Source: Chloroflexota bacterium (GTDB taxonomy: Bacteria > Chloroflexota > Limnocylindria > Limnocylindrales > CSP1-4). From it: DNA of 64,000 nt. The first letter of the stretch is position 1; the number at the start of each line of letters is the position of its first letter. Shown here in pieces: positions 50,882-59,745 of this stretch. The stretch covers positions 62,001-126,000 of the forward strand of contig JACPOU010000029.1 in NCBI GenBank assembly GCA_016191345.1. Direction: 5' to 3'. The notes beneath the pieces are model-generated. The model searched no databases. It saw nothing but the letters and a program-made list of their open reading frames with translations, and was not told where the DNA came from. The translations under genes and the position numbers were made by a program.

Positions 50882-51427
50882 GTGGATCGAGCGCTCAAGG
50901 CCCGCCTCGAGGCCAGGTTCGGCGACGTCCTGTCCGGACCGATTCGCCAGCGCCACGACGAGACGGAGCTCCGCATCGAGCCGAAGGACGTGCCGGACGT
51001 GCTCCGATCGCTCCACGACGAGCCGGCCTTCCACTTCGAGATGCTGTCCGACCTGGCCGGCGTCGATACCGGCGAGCACATGCAGGTCGTCTACCACCTC
51101 TGGAGCGAGACGACCCCGGACTGGCTCCGGGTCGTCGCCGACGGCCTCTCCCGGGAGGACCCGCGCACGCCGTCCGTGACCTTCCTCTGGAAGGGCGCGG
51201 AGTGGATGGAGCGCGAGGCCTACGACATGTTCGGCATCATCTTCGAGGGCAACCGCGACCTGCGGCGGATCTACATGCCGCCCGACTACCAGAGCTTCCC
51301 GCTGCGGAAGGACTTCTACCTCGCCGATGACGCGGCCCGATCGCCGGGCGCCGGCGTCCGGCACATGGAGCGGAGCCACGCCCCCAACGACACCGCGGGC
51401 CAGGCCGTCCGGACGGTGAAGGCATGA
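50882..51427 (+). CDS. nuoC: NADH-quinone oxidoreductase subunit C (NuoC)
   Basis: A 181-residue 30-kDa subunit with the signature EWMEREAYDMFGIIFEGNRDLRRIYMPPDYQSFPLRKDFYL. It belongs to the Q-module with NuoB/D. It starts with GTG 50882 after a TAGGGGG run and overlaps nuoD by ATGA. Confidence 0.95.
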   Translation: MDRALKARLEARFGDVLSGPIRQRHDETELRIEPKDVPDVLRSLHDEPAFHFEMLSDLAGVDTGEHMQVVYHLWSETTPDWLRVVADGLSREDPRTPSVTFLWKGAEWMEREAYDMFGIIFEGNRDLRRIYMPPDYQSFPLRKDFYLADDAARSPGAGVRHMERSHAPNDTAGQAVRTVKA

Positions 51428-52641
51428 CGCTCACCGGCGAGCGCTCCCAGGATGATCCGCGCGTCGTCCTCGACCGCGAGATCGGGGTCTTCGAGCCCGT
51501 TCCGCCGTACCCGCCCCGCACCGAGCGGGAAGCCGAGTTCTACACGCTCGGCGACGGCCAGATGCTCCTCAACATGGGCCCCCAGCACCCGTCCACCCAC
51601 GGCGTCCTGCGGGTCGTCCTGAAGCTCGACGGCGAGAAGGTCGTGGACCTGGACCCGGTCCTCGGCTACCTCCATCGCGGCGTCGAGAAGCTCTGCGAGA
51701 ACGCCGACTACCACCAGGTCATCAGCCAGGTGGACCCGCTCGAGTACATCAGCTCGCTCTTCTGCGAGTGGTCGCCGGTCATGGCCTTCGAGAAGCTCCT
51801 CGATGTCGAGGTGCCGCGCCGGGCCGAGTACATCCGGGTCCTCTCGGGCGAGCTGAACCGGATCGCCAGCCATGCCCTGTTCATGGGCTGGTTCGCGCTC
51901 GACCTCGGCGGGCTCACACCGATCCTCTGGTCGTTCATCGAACGCGACGAGATCGTCGAGATGCTCGCCGCGCTGACGGGCCAGCGGATGCTCTTCAACT
52001 ACTTCCGGATCGGCGGCGTCAACGGTGACCTGAACCACGAGTTCATGAGCCGTCTCGGCGACTGGATGAGCCGGGCGACGGGGCAGATCGAGGCCAATCT
52101 CACGCTCCTCAACGAGAACGAGATCTTCGTCCGCCGGGCCCGCGGCCTCGGTGCCATCGACACCGCGACGGCGCTCCGCCAGGTCATGACCGGCCCGAAC
52201 CTCCGGGCGACCGGCGTGCCGTTCGACATCCGCCGGGCGCATCCGTACTCGGCCTACCCGGAGCTCGATTTCGACATCCCGACCCGATCGGAGGGCGACT
52301 CGCTCGCCCGCTACCTGCTCCGGATGGACGAGATCAAGCAGAGCCTCCGGATCATCGACCAGTGCCTCCACCAGATGCCGGACGGGCCGATCCTGGCCAA
52401 GCTGCCGCGGCTGCTTCGCCCCCGCCCCGGCCGGGCCTACGCCGCGATCGAGGGACCGCGCGGGCAGTACTCGACGTATGCGATCAGCGACGGGACGGAC
52501 CAGCCCTTCCGGATGCGGATCCACGACCCGAGCTTCATCCACCTCCAGTCGGTGGGGCTCCTCATGCGCGGCGACCTCATCGCCGACTGCATGGCGATCA
52601 TGGCCTCCCTCGATCCGATCATGGGCGGGGTCGACAAGTGA
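51424..52641 (+). CDS. nuoD: NADH-quinone oxidoreductase subunit D (NuoD)
   Basis: A 405-residue 49-kDa subunit forming the quinone site with NuoB. Conserved blocks: MGPQHPSTHGVLR (quinone His), LGYLHRGVEKL, QVDPLEYISSL, FDIRRAHPYSAY and the end DPIMGGVDK. The probable target arginine region for MidA-type methylation is present in LHRGVEKL and neighbouring parts, but the exact residue cannot be fixed by eye. A 163-base gap with the dispersed repeat follows. Confidence 0.96.
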   Translation: MTLTGERSQDDPRVVLDREIGVFEPVPPYPPRTEREAEFYTLGDGQMLLNMGPQHPSTHGVLRVVLKLDGEKVVDLDPVLGYLHRGVEKLCENADYHQVISQVDPLEYISSLFCEWSPVMAFEKLLDVEVPRRAEYIRVLSGELNRIASHALFMGWFALDLGGLTPILWSFIERDEIVEMLAALTGQRMLFNYFRIGGVNGDLNHEFMSRLGDWMSRATGQIEANLTLLNENEIFVRRARGLGAIDTATALRQVMTGPNLRATGVPFDIRRAHPYSAYPELDFDIPTRSEGDSLARYLLRMDEIKQSLRIIDQCLHQMPDGPILAKLPRLLRPRPGRAYAAIEGPRGQYSTYAISDGTDQPFRMRIHDPSFIHLQSVGLLMRGDLIADCMAIMASLDPIMGGVDK

Positions 52642-52714
52642 CCGCCGCCGGACGGGCCATCCCCGCGTTGACGCCCGCGCTGGGGCGGCCGATCCCCGCG
52701 TTGGCCGCTCCGCT

Positions 52715-52777
52715 CGCTCGCTCACGCACGTCTGAGTGCGCTCGCTCGCGTGCTCGCATCCGCCTTGGCCTCGGCTC
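52715..52777 (-). repeat. Dispersed intergenic repeat, copy 2 (upstream of nuoH)
   Basis: The minus strand matches 44621-44688 across the whole length, with one 5-base gap and about seven mismatches. It lies 27 bases before the nuoH ATG and splits the otherwise tightly packed nuo operon. Confidence 0.75.
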
Positions 52778-52804
52778 GCCCGAGCCCGGGCAAGGGATCG
52801 CTGC

Positions 52805-54142
52805 ATGACCGCGGTGGGCCGGACCTGGAACCGGCTGACGCTGCCGGGCAAGATCGTCTTCACGGTCGTGCCGCTGCTCGTCGTGCTGACGGCCGGGCTC
52901 ATCGCCACGATCGTCATCCTCGGCGGCCCGATCGTGGACCTCCTCGCCGCGAACATCGGCATCGTCCGGTTCGCCGCGGCCGCGACGATCATCCTCCTGA
53001 TCACCATCCCGGTGGCGTTCCTGAACATCTTCCTGGAGATGAAGGTCATCGCCCTGATGAACCTCCGGATCGGGCCGGACCGGGTGGGACCGTGGGGCAC
53101 GCTCCTGTCCGTCGTCCACGGGCTCAAGGTCCTCATGAAGGAGGACTTCACCCCCACCGGCGCGGATTCCGTGGTCTTCACCTGGGCGCCGGTCGTGACC
53201 TACGCCGCGGCGGTGATGACCCTCCTCGTCATCCCCTTTGCCCCCGGGCTCTACGGCCAGGACTTCAACATCGGCCTCCTCTACTTCTTCGCGGTCGGCG
53301 GGATGGGCGTCGTGGGCCTGCTCATGGGCGGCTGGTCCAGCTTCAACAAGTACTCCCTGCTCGGCGGGCTCCGGTCGGCGGCCCAGATCGTCAGTTACGA
53401 GATCCCGCTGACGCTGTCGGTGGTGGGCCTGCTGATCCTCGCCGGCACGATGAGCCTCAACCAGATCGTCCAGCAGCAGTCCGGCTGGTTCACCGACTGG
53501 TACGTCATCCGCCAGCCGCTCGGCTTCGTGATCTTCTTCATCGCCGCGACCGCGGAGGGCAACCGGACCCCGTTCGACCTGTCCGAGGCGGACTCGGAGA
53601 TCGTCGCCGGCTTCGCGACGGAGTATTCCGGGATGCGCTTCGGGTTCTTCTTCTTCGCCGAGTACGTGAACGTGTTCATCCTCTCGGCGCTCGCGTCGGT
53701 CCTCTTCTTCGGCGGCTGGAACGCGCCGTTCCCGTTCCCGGACATCGCCCTGAACCTGGATCCGGCGAGCGTCGGCATCCCGCTCCTCTTCATCGTCGCC
53801 CTGGTGCCGCTCATCGGGACGCTCGTGCTGGCCGCCCCGTTCTACCTGCTCCGCAGCTCGATGCGCTGGTGGGTCGCGCTGATCATCGGCTTCGTCCTCT
53901 TCAACGTCGTCGCCGGCGGCCTCCTCTTCGCCTGGGCGTACGTGAGCTTCGACTGGGTGGCCGGCCTCATCTGGTTCGTCCTCAAGACGTTCACCTTCGT
54001 CTTCATCTTCGTCTGGATGCGCGGCACGCTGCCCCGGGTCCGGATCGACCAGCTCATGGGCTTCGCCTGGAAGTGGCTGCTGCCGGCGGCTCTCCTGAAC
54101 CTGTTCGTCACCGCCGCCGCGGTCCTCGTGGTGGGCTCATGA
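52805..54142 (+). CDS. nuoH: NADH-quinone oxidoreductase subunit H (NuoH)
   Basis: A 445-residue membrane subunit with about nine transmembrane segments, linking the peripheral and membrane arms. Markers: LEMKVIALMNLRIGPDRVGPWG, GWSSFNKYSLLGGLRSAAQIVSYE, TAEGNRTPFDLSEADSEIVAGF and EYSGMRFGFFFFAEY. The charged quinone-channel residues are in place. ATG 52805 is chosen for the family start; the dispersed repeat is upstream. It overlaps the next gene by ATGA. Confidence 0.95.
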   Translation: MTAVGRTWNRLTLPGKIVFTVVPLLVVLTAGLIATIVILGGPIVDLLAANIGIVRFAAAATIILLITIPVAFLNIFLEMKVIALMNLRIGPDRVGPWGTLLSVVHGLKVLMKEDFTPTGADSVVFTWAPVVTYAAAVMTLLVIPFAPGLYGQDFNIGLLYFFAVGGMGVVGLLMGGWSSFNKYSLLGGLRSAAQIVSYEIPLTLSVVGLLILAGTMSLNQIVQQQSGWFTDWYVIRQPLGFVIFFIAATAEGNRTPFDLSEADSEIVAGFATEYSGMRFGFFFFAEYVNVFILSALASVLFFGGWNAPFPFPDIALNLDPASVGIPLLFIVALVPLIGTLVLAAPFYLLRSSMRWWVALIIGFVLFNVVAGGLLFAWAYVSFDWVAGLIWFVLKTFTFVFIFVWMRGTLPRVRIDQLMGFAWKWLLPAALLNLFVTAAAVLVVGS

Positions 54143-54804
54143 GCTTCGTCCCCGGCATCGGCCTCGTGAAGGGCATGGCGCTCACGCTGCGCCGCTTCTT
54201 CGAGCCCAAGGCCACGATCCGCTACCCCGAGGTCGAGGCGGACGTCCCCCCGAAGTTCCGCGGCCGACTGCAGCTCCTCTACGACGAGTACGGCACGCTC
54301 AAGTGCGAGACGTGCTTCCAGTGCGCCCAGGCCTGCCCGATCGAGTGCATCGACATGGGCGGCATGGACACGAAGGGCCGCTTCCACGTCCACTGGGGCC
54401 CGCCCGAGACGTACGGCGAGCGGCGCGAGGAATCCGCGCTCCGGCGCTCCGGCCGGACGGTGCCGGATCCCCGCTATGCCCACTTCGAGGGCGTGGACCT
54501 GACCGCCCTCGAGGCGATCCTTGCGGAGTTCGACCACGACCCGGAGCGGATGCTCGAGATCCTGGAGGCGACGCAGGCCGTCTACGGCTATCTCCCGGTC
54601 GCCGCGCTGAAGCAGATCAGCCAGGCCACCGGCGCCTGGTACGCGATGATCTACGGGACCGCGTCCTACTACCGCCACCTCCGCTTCGAGCCGGCGTCGA
54701 ACGAGCAGCAGGCGGCCGCGATGGACGCCCGGCGGCCCCTCGAGTCGGCGTACGTGGCGGGCCTCGATGCCGCCCTCGGCGGCCGGCCCGGCGGCGACGC
54801 ATGA
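54139..54804 (+). CDS. NuoI/NuoE chimera: one-cluster ferredoxin part joined to NuoE helical domain
   Basis: A 221-residue protein in the NuoI position. Residues 1-70 resemble the start of NuoI (GMALTLRRFFEPKATIRYPE, PPKFRGRLQLLYDEYGTLKC) with one [4Fe-4S] motif, Cys56-x2-Cys59-x2-Cys62-x3-Cys66-Pro. The second NuoI motif is absent. After a linker (HVHWGPPETYGERREE), residues about 120-187 match the helical N-terminal part of NuoE (MLEILEATQAVYGYLPVAALKQISQATG, YGTASYYRHLRF). NuoE's thioredoxin-like [2Fe-2S] domain is missing, and the protein ends in an Ala/Gly tail. It is coupled by ATGA to nuoH and nuoF. Confidence 0.8.
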   Translation: MSFVPGIGLVKGMALTLRRFFEPKATIRYPEVEADVPPKFRGRLQLLYDEYGTLKCETCFQCAQACPIECIDMGGMDTKGRFHVHWGPPETYGERREESALRRSGRTVPDPRYAHFEGVDLTALEAILAEFDHDPERMLEILEATQAVYGYLPVAALKQISQATGAWYAMIYGTASYYRHLRFEPASNEQQAAAMDARRPLESAYVAGLDAALGGRPGGDA

Positions 54805-56180
54805 CCGACATCGCCAGGCTCGAGACGCCGAAGGGCTGGCCGTCGATCCTCCTGCCCCCGGCGGGCAAGGGGGCGGCCAGGGGCACGGGCACGGGCACGG
54901 GCGATGCCGCGCGGGGTGCGGGCGGCGATGCCTCGGATCTCGACGCGGCCATGAAGGCCGGCGCCTGGGAGGGGCTGCGTCGGGCGATCCGCGACCTCGG
55001 GCCTACCGGGACCATCGCCGCGATCGGCTCGTCCGGCCTGCGGGGCCGCGGCGGCGCCGGGTTCCCCGCCGCGGACAAGTGGCGCGCGGCCGCCTCGGCG
55101 CCGGGCCCGCGCGTCGTCGTCGCAAACGGCTACGGCGCGGACCCGTCGAGCCGGACGGACCAGCTCCTCCTCGAGACGAACCCGTACGCGGTGCTCGAGG
55201 GACTTGCGATCGTGGCCCTCGCGATCGGCGCCGAGGAGGCGATCGTCGCGGTCCGCGCCACCGCGGGGAGCACGATCCGGATCCTCGAGGCCGCCATCGC
55301 CGCGGCCTGGGACGCCGGCTTCGCGGGCACCGACGCCCTGGGTTCCGGCCACTTCCTGGACCTCAGGCTCCAGACCGTCCAGGGTGCCTACCTGCTCGGC
55401 GAGGAGACCATCCTCCTGAAGGCCCTCGAGGGCAAGCGGGGCCAGCCCCAGCAGCGCCCGCCGCATCCGGCCACGAACGGGCTCCGCGGCCGGCCGACGG
55501 TCGTCCACAACGTCCAGACGCTCGCCGCCATCCCGTGGATCGTCGTCAACGGGCCTGCCGCGTTCGCGACGACCGGCGTTCCGGAGGCCCCGGGCACGAT
55601 CCTCGTCGAGGTCCGCGGAGCGGAGCGCTCCGGCGTCGCCGAGGTCCCGCTCGGCACGTCGCTCCGCGAGATCGCCGGGCTCGGCGGCAAGTCCGGCGGC
55701 CGCGCGCTGAAGGCCGTCCTCGTCGGCGGGCCGTCGGGCGGGATCCTGCCGCCCGAGCTCCTCGACACGCCGTACACGTTCGATGCCCTGCGCGCCGCCG
55801 GTGCCCACGTCGGCTCGGGCTCGGTGATCGTCGCGGACGAGCGCGCCTGCATCGTCGACCTCGCCCGGGTCCTGACCCGCTTCTGCGCGGACGAGGCCTG
55901 CGGCAAGACGATCCCCTGCCGGATCGGCACCCGCCGGCTCTCGGAGATCGGCGACCGTCTTGCCACCGGGACGTCCCGGGCCGGCGACCTCGACCTGATG
56001 GCCGACCTGGCGTCCGATATCGTCGGCTCCGCGCTCTGCGACCACGAGCGCCTGGCGACCCTCCCGCTGATGAGCGGGATGCGATACTTCCGAACGGAGC
56101 TCGACGAGCATCTCGAGCGCAGCTCCTGCCCCGCGGGCGTCTGTCATCCGATCGCGATGGCAGCGAGCGCGACGCATTGA
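54801..56180 (+). CDS. NuoF-like subunit with altered NADH/FMN loop and incomplete [4Fe-4S] motif
   Basis: A 459-residue NuoF homologue. Retained parts: RGRGGAGFPAADKW (FMN), GAYLLGEETILLKALEGKRG, the SLBB-type GGPSGGILPPELLDTPY and GSVIVADERACIVD. Altered parts: the NADExEPGxFKDR loop is ANGYGADPSSRTDQ, and the ESCGKCxPCREG motif is EACGKTIPCRIG, so the second ligand is Thr370. Cys367, Cys373 and Cys413 remain, and Cys363 lies nearby. NADH oxidation in the classical way is doubtful. It lies between the chimera and the NfnB-like fusion and is coupled by ATGA upstream. Confidence 0.85.
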   Translation: MTDIARLETPKGWPSILLPPAGKGAARGTGTGTGDAARGAGGDASDLDAAMKAGAWEGLRRAIRDLGPTGTIAAIGSSGLRGRGGAGFPAADKWRAAASAPGPRVVVANGYGADPSSRTDQLLLETNPYAVLEGLAIVALAIGAEEAIVAVRATAGSTIRILEAAIAAAWDAGFAGTDALGSGHFLDLRLQTVQGAYLLGEETILLKALEGKRGQPQQRPPHPATNGLRGRPTVVHNVQTLAAIPWIVVNGPAAFATTGVPEAPGTILVEVRGAERSGVAEVPLGTSLREIAGLGGKSGGRALKAVLVGGPSGGILPPELLDTPYTFDALRAAGAHVGSGSVIVADERACIVDLARVLTRFCADEACGKTIPCRIGTRRLSEIGDRLATGTSRAGDLDLMADLASDIVGSALCDHERLATLPLMSGMRYFRTELDEHLERSSCPAGVCHPIAMAASATH

Positions 56181-56190
56181 GGCCCCGACC

Positions 56191-58839
56191 TTGGCTGACC
56201 TGATCACGCGCCCAGACAACCGGCCGGACATGCCGATCGTGCAGGACACGACCACGGTCCGGGAGGACACGCTCGCCGAGCGGCTCCTGACCACCCAGGC
56301 GCCGCAGCGGCCGCAGTCCACGCCGGTCATCCGGATCGAGGTCGACGGGCGTGTCGTCGAGGGCTTCGAGGGCCAGACGATCCTCGAGGTCTGCCGGGAC
56401 AACGGGATCGAGATCCCGACCCTGTGTTACGAGCCCAAGCTGCCCGGCTTCGGGGCCTGCCGGATGTGCGTCGTCGAGGTCGAGGGCGAGGAGCACCCGC
56501 AGATCAGCTGCACCCGGTCCTGCGACGACGGGATGAAGGTCCAGACCCAGACCGAGGAGGTCCGGCGCCTCCGCCGGACGAACCTGGAGCTGATCTTCAG
56601 CGACCACAACGCCTACTGCCTGCCGCCCTGCCAGAACAAGTGCCCCAGCCACATCGACATCCCGGGCTTCCTCAAGCAGAACGCCGAGGGCAACTGGCGC
56701 GAATCCACCCGGATCTTCAAGCGGACGATCCCCTTCCCGTCGGTCCTCGGCCGCGTCTGCCCCGCCCCGTGCGAGGACCACTGCCGCCGCGACGAGGTGG
56801 ACGAGGCGATCGCGATCCGCGACAGCCACCGCTATGCCGGCGACCAGGTCCTGAAGGCGATGCTCGACGATGGGCTGGACCCGCCCGTCCCGTTCGAGGT
56901 CCAGCCGGCCACGGGTCGCAGGGCGGCCGTCATCGGCTCCGGCCCGGCCGGCATGGCCGCCGCCTACTACCTGCTCCTCTCCGGGCACGACGTGACGGTC
57001 TTCGAGCGCGACCCCGCCCCGGGCGGGATGCTCCGCTACGGGATCCCGCAGTACCGGCTGCACAAGGTGGAGGTCCTCGAGGCCGAGTACGAATCCGTCA
57101 CCCGCCTCGGGGGCAGGATCGTCTGCAACCAGGCCCTCGGCCGCGACTTCACGCTCGATGACCTCCAGTTCCAGGGCTTCGATTCGGTCCTCGTCGCGAT
57201 CGGCTGCTACGACACGAACAAGCTCGGCGTGCCGGGCGAGGACGCGGCCGAGGTCCTCGACGGGCTCGAGTACCTGCGGACCGCCACGCTCGGCCTGCCG
57301 TACCCGGACCATGCCGGCAAGCGGGTCATCGTCATCGGCGGCGGCTTCACCTCGATGGACTGCTCGCGAACCTCCGTCCGCCAGGGCGCGAAGGAAGTGA
57401 CGCTCGTCTATCGCCGCGACATGAAGGACATGCCCGCGTCGGGCGAGGTCCACGAGGCGATCGAGGAAGGCGTCACGGCGATCTTCCAGGCCGGCCCGAC
57501 GCGGGTCATCACGGACGCGAAGGGCAATGTCACCGGCGTCGAGTTCATCCGGATGGCGCTGGGCGCCCCGGATGCGTCCGGCCGTCGCCGCCCCGAGCCG
57601 GCCCCCGGCACCGAGTTCACGATCCCCTGCGACCGTGTCCTGCTCGCGATCGGCCAGGGCCCGGAGCTGGACTGGATCGGACCGGGGTCCGCGGGTCCCA
57701 CGGCGACGAGGAACAAGCGCCTCCAGGCGGACGCGGTGACGTTCGAGACCGCGCGTCCCGGCGTGTTCGCCACCGGCGACGTGCGGATCGGCGCGGCGAC
57801 CGTCGTCCAGGCCATCGCCGAGGGCCGGCGCGCGGCCTACGCCGTCGATGCGTTCCTGCGCGGCCACGACATGGCGTCGATCAAGACCCGCCAGACGCTC
57901 GCCGAGCCGCAGCCGGAGTTCCTCTCGATCGTCCCCTTCACGGCCGAGGTCAAGGAGCCGCGCTACCGCCTCAAGGCCCTGGAGGCCGAGGAGCGCAACC
58001 GGAACTACGTCGAGTACGAGATCCCGTACTCCACGGCGGAGGCCGTCGCGGAATCGACGCGCTGCCTCCAGTGCACCTGCGAGGCGATCGGGTTCTGCGA
58101 CCTGCGCCGGCTCGGGATCGAGTACCAGACGACGCTCCCGACGCTCGAGCCCCAGTTCCACCAGGGCGCGGGGTACCGGAGCGTCACCGAGAACCGCTTC
58201 ACCGGCATCAACCACGACTACATCCGGGACGATTCCCACGCCTTCATCCTCCGGGAGCCGTCGCGCTGCATCGACTGCGGCCGCTGCGCGACCGTCTGCG
58301 CCGAGGTCGTCGGGGCGGCCTGCTACGACTTCATGCGAATCGGCTTCGACACCCTCGTGACGACGCCACTCGACATGAGCCTCAACGACACGCCCTGCGT
58401 CTCCTGCGGGCGGTGCGCCGAGACGTGCCCCACGGGCGCGCTCATGCCGAAGCCGCGGGTCCTGGAGAAGTACGAGGTCGACGAGTCCCGCTGCATCCTC
58501 TGCGGCATCTGCGTCGACGCCTGCCCCTACGACGCCCTCCGCGACGGCGGCGAGTTCGAGCTCTCCCACGTGAGCCGCGAGGCCCCGATGATCGACCTCA
58601 TGGCCCTCGCCGCGGTCGATCGCGAGACCGAGGTCACCTACATCCGCAAGGAGCGCGACTGGCTCCAGCGGGCCGCCGACGAGGGTCGGTTCGTCGATCG
58701 CGGGCGGCTCCTCCCGATGCTGCCGGCGGGCCTCGCCGCGGCGAACGCCGGGAACGGCAACGGCGGCTCCGCGCTCACGACGACCGGTCACGGCCACGAT
58801 CACGGCGGCGCGGGTGGGACCCACGCCAACGCGAGGTAG
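56191..58839 (+). CDS. NuoG-like [2Fe-2S] domain fused to GltD/NfnB-type FAD-NAD(P)H oxidoreductase and ferredoxin domains
   Basis: An 882-residue fusion. Residues 45-125: NuoG-type [2Fe-2S] ferredoxin (Cys79, 90, 93, 107). Residues 130-230: GltD-type cysteine region (Cys143, 147, 151; Cys190, 194, 198). Residues 240-590: FAD site VIGSGPAGMAAAYY, PGGMLRYGIPQYRL, NAD(P)H site VIVIGGGFTSMDC with VYRRD, and GVFATGDVRIGAATVVQAI. After residue 620: a CxxCxC motif (Cys625), then four-Cys motifs at 693-703, 736-746 and 768-778. The molybdopterin-fold half of NuoG is absent. It probably takes electrons from NAD(P)H and passes them along clusters to NuoB. Confidence 0.85.
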   Translation: MADLITRPDNRPDMPIVQDTTTVREDTLAERLLTTQAPQRPQSTPVIRIEVDGRVVEGFEGQTILEVCRDNGIEIPTLCYEPKLPGFGACRMCVVEVEGEEHPQISCTRSCDDGMKVQTQTEEVRRLRRTNLELIFSDHNAYCLPPCQNKCPSHIDIPGFLKQNAEGNWRESTRIFKRTIPFPSVLGRVCPAPCEDHCRRDEVDEAIAIRDSHRYAGDQVLKAMLDDGLDPPVPFEVQPATGRRAAVIGSGPAGMAAAYYLLLSGHDVTVFERDPAPGGMLRYGIPQYRLHKVEVLEAEYESVTRLGGRIVCNQALGRDFTLDDLQFQGFDSVLVAIGCYDTNKLGVPGEDAAEVLDGLEYLRTATLGLPYPDHAGKRVIVIGGGFTSMDCSRTSVRQGAKEVTLVYRRDMKDMPASGEVHEAIEEGVTAIFQAGPTRVITDAKGNVTGVEFIRMALGAPDASGRRRPEPAPGTEFTIPCDRVLLAIGQGPELDWIGPGSAGPTATRNKRLQADAVTFETARPGVFATGDVRIGAATVVQAIAEGRRAAYAVDAFLRGHDMASIKTRQTLAEPQPEFLSIVPFTAEVKEPRYRLKALEAEERNRNYVEYEIPYSTAEAVAESTRCLQCTCEAIGFCDLRRLGIEYQTTLPTLEPQFHQGAGYRSVTENRFTGINHDYIRDDSHAFILREPSRCIDCGRCATVCAEVVGAACYDFMRIGFDTLVTTPLDMSLNDTPCVSCGRCAETCPTGALMPKPRVLEKYEVDESRCILCGICVDACPYDALRDGGEFELSHVSREAPMIDLMALAAVDRETEVTYIRKERDWLQRAADEGRFVDRGRLLPMLPAGLAAANAGNGNGGSALTTTGHGHDHGGAGGTHANAR

Positions 58840-58846
58840 GCCGCTG

Positions 58847-59434
58847 ATGCGCGCCTGGCTCTACCTGCTCGCGGCGGCCATCGCCGGCGCGATCATCACG
58901 ACCCCGGCGATCCTCGTCTTCCTGCTCGGCGGCGGCTCCACCGACGACGCCCTCTTCGCGTCGCTGGCCACGCTGCTGCTCGTCTCGGCGATCGCCGTCG
59001 TGACGATGCGCGACATCATCCGCTGCGGCCTGGCCATGATCGTCTCGTTCCTGTCCCTGGCCGGCATCTACGTCGTCGTCGGGGCGCCCCTCGTCGCGGC
59101 CGCGCAGGTCATCGTCTACATCGGCGCGATCAGCGTCCTGATCCTCTTCGCGATCATGCTGACCCAGTCGAAGGCGGGGCCCTCGAAGCTCGTCTTCCAG
59201 ACCCAGGCGGCGCCGGCGGCCGTGGCGGCCATCGTCCTCGCGGTGCTCATCGCGCTCGGGGTCGCCTCGACGGACTGGGGCGAGGTCGGCCAGCGGGCCC
59301 GGCTGGCCACCGATGCCCTGGCGCGCCTCCTGTTCGACGCATACGTCCTGCCCTTCGAGATCGTGAGCGTCCTGCTCCTCGCGGCGGTGATCGGCGGCGT
59401 GTTCATCGCCAAGCGCGAGGAGGGCGCCAGCTGA
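58847..59434 (+). CDS. nuoJ: NADH-quinone oxidoreductase subunit J (NuoJ)
   Basis: A 195-residue membrane subunit with five to six hydrophobic segments. The conserved TM3 area is [30 protein letters not shown] 58847 is chosen over 58834-type upstream options because the membrane segment begins there. Its TGA and the nuoK ATG share one base. Confidence 0.93.
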   Translation: MRAWLYLLAAAIAGAIITTPAILVFLLGGGSTDDALFASLATLLLVSAIAVVTMRDIIRCGLAMIVSFLSLAGIYVVVGAPLVAAAQVIVYIGAISVLILFAIMLTQSKAGPSKLVFQTQAAPAAVAAIVLAVLIALGVASTDWGEVGQRARLATDALARLLFDAYVLPFEIVSVLLLAAVIGGVFIAKREEGAS

Positions 59435-59745
59435 TGGCCGATTCTCTCGACGCCTACCTCGTCGTCTCCGGCATGCTCTTCGCGATCGGCTCCTTCGGGT
59501 TCCTGGCCCGGCGGAACGCGATCAGCATGCTGATGTCGATCGAGCTGATGCTCAACGCGGTCAACCTCGCGATCGTCGCGTTCGGGGCCTTCATCCCCAG
59601 GCTCAACGGCGACGGCTCGGTCATCGCCCTCATGGTCATGGCCGTCGCCGCGGCCGAGGCCACGGTCGGCCTCGCGATCGTCATCGCGATCTACCGGAAC
59701 CGGAAGACCCCGCTCGTCGACGAGTACGACGCGATGCGGCGATGA
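59434..59745 (+). CDS. nuoK: NADH-quinone oxidoreductase subunit K (NuoK)
   Basis: A 103-residue three-helix subunit. The two membrane glutamates of the proton path lie in [18 protein letters not shown] and [19 protein letters not shown]. It overlaps nuoL by ATGA. Confidence 0.95.
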   Translation: MADSLDAYLVVSGMLFAIGSFGFLARRNAISMLMSIELMLNAVNLAIVAFGAFIPRLNGDGSVIALMVMAVAAAEATVGLAIVIAIYRNRKTPLVDEYDAMRR

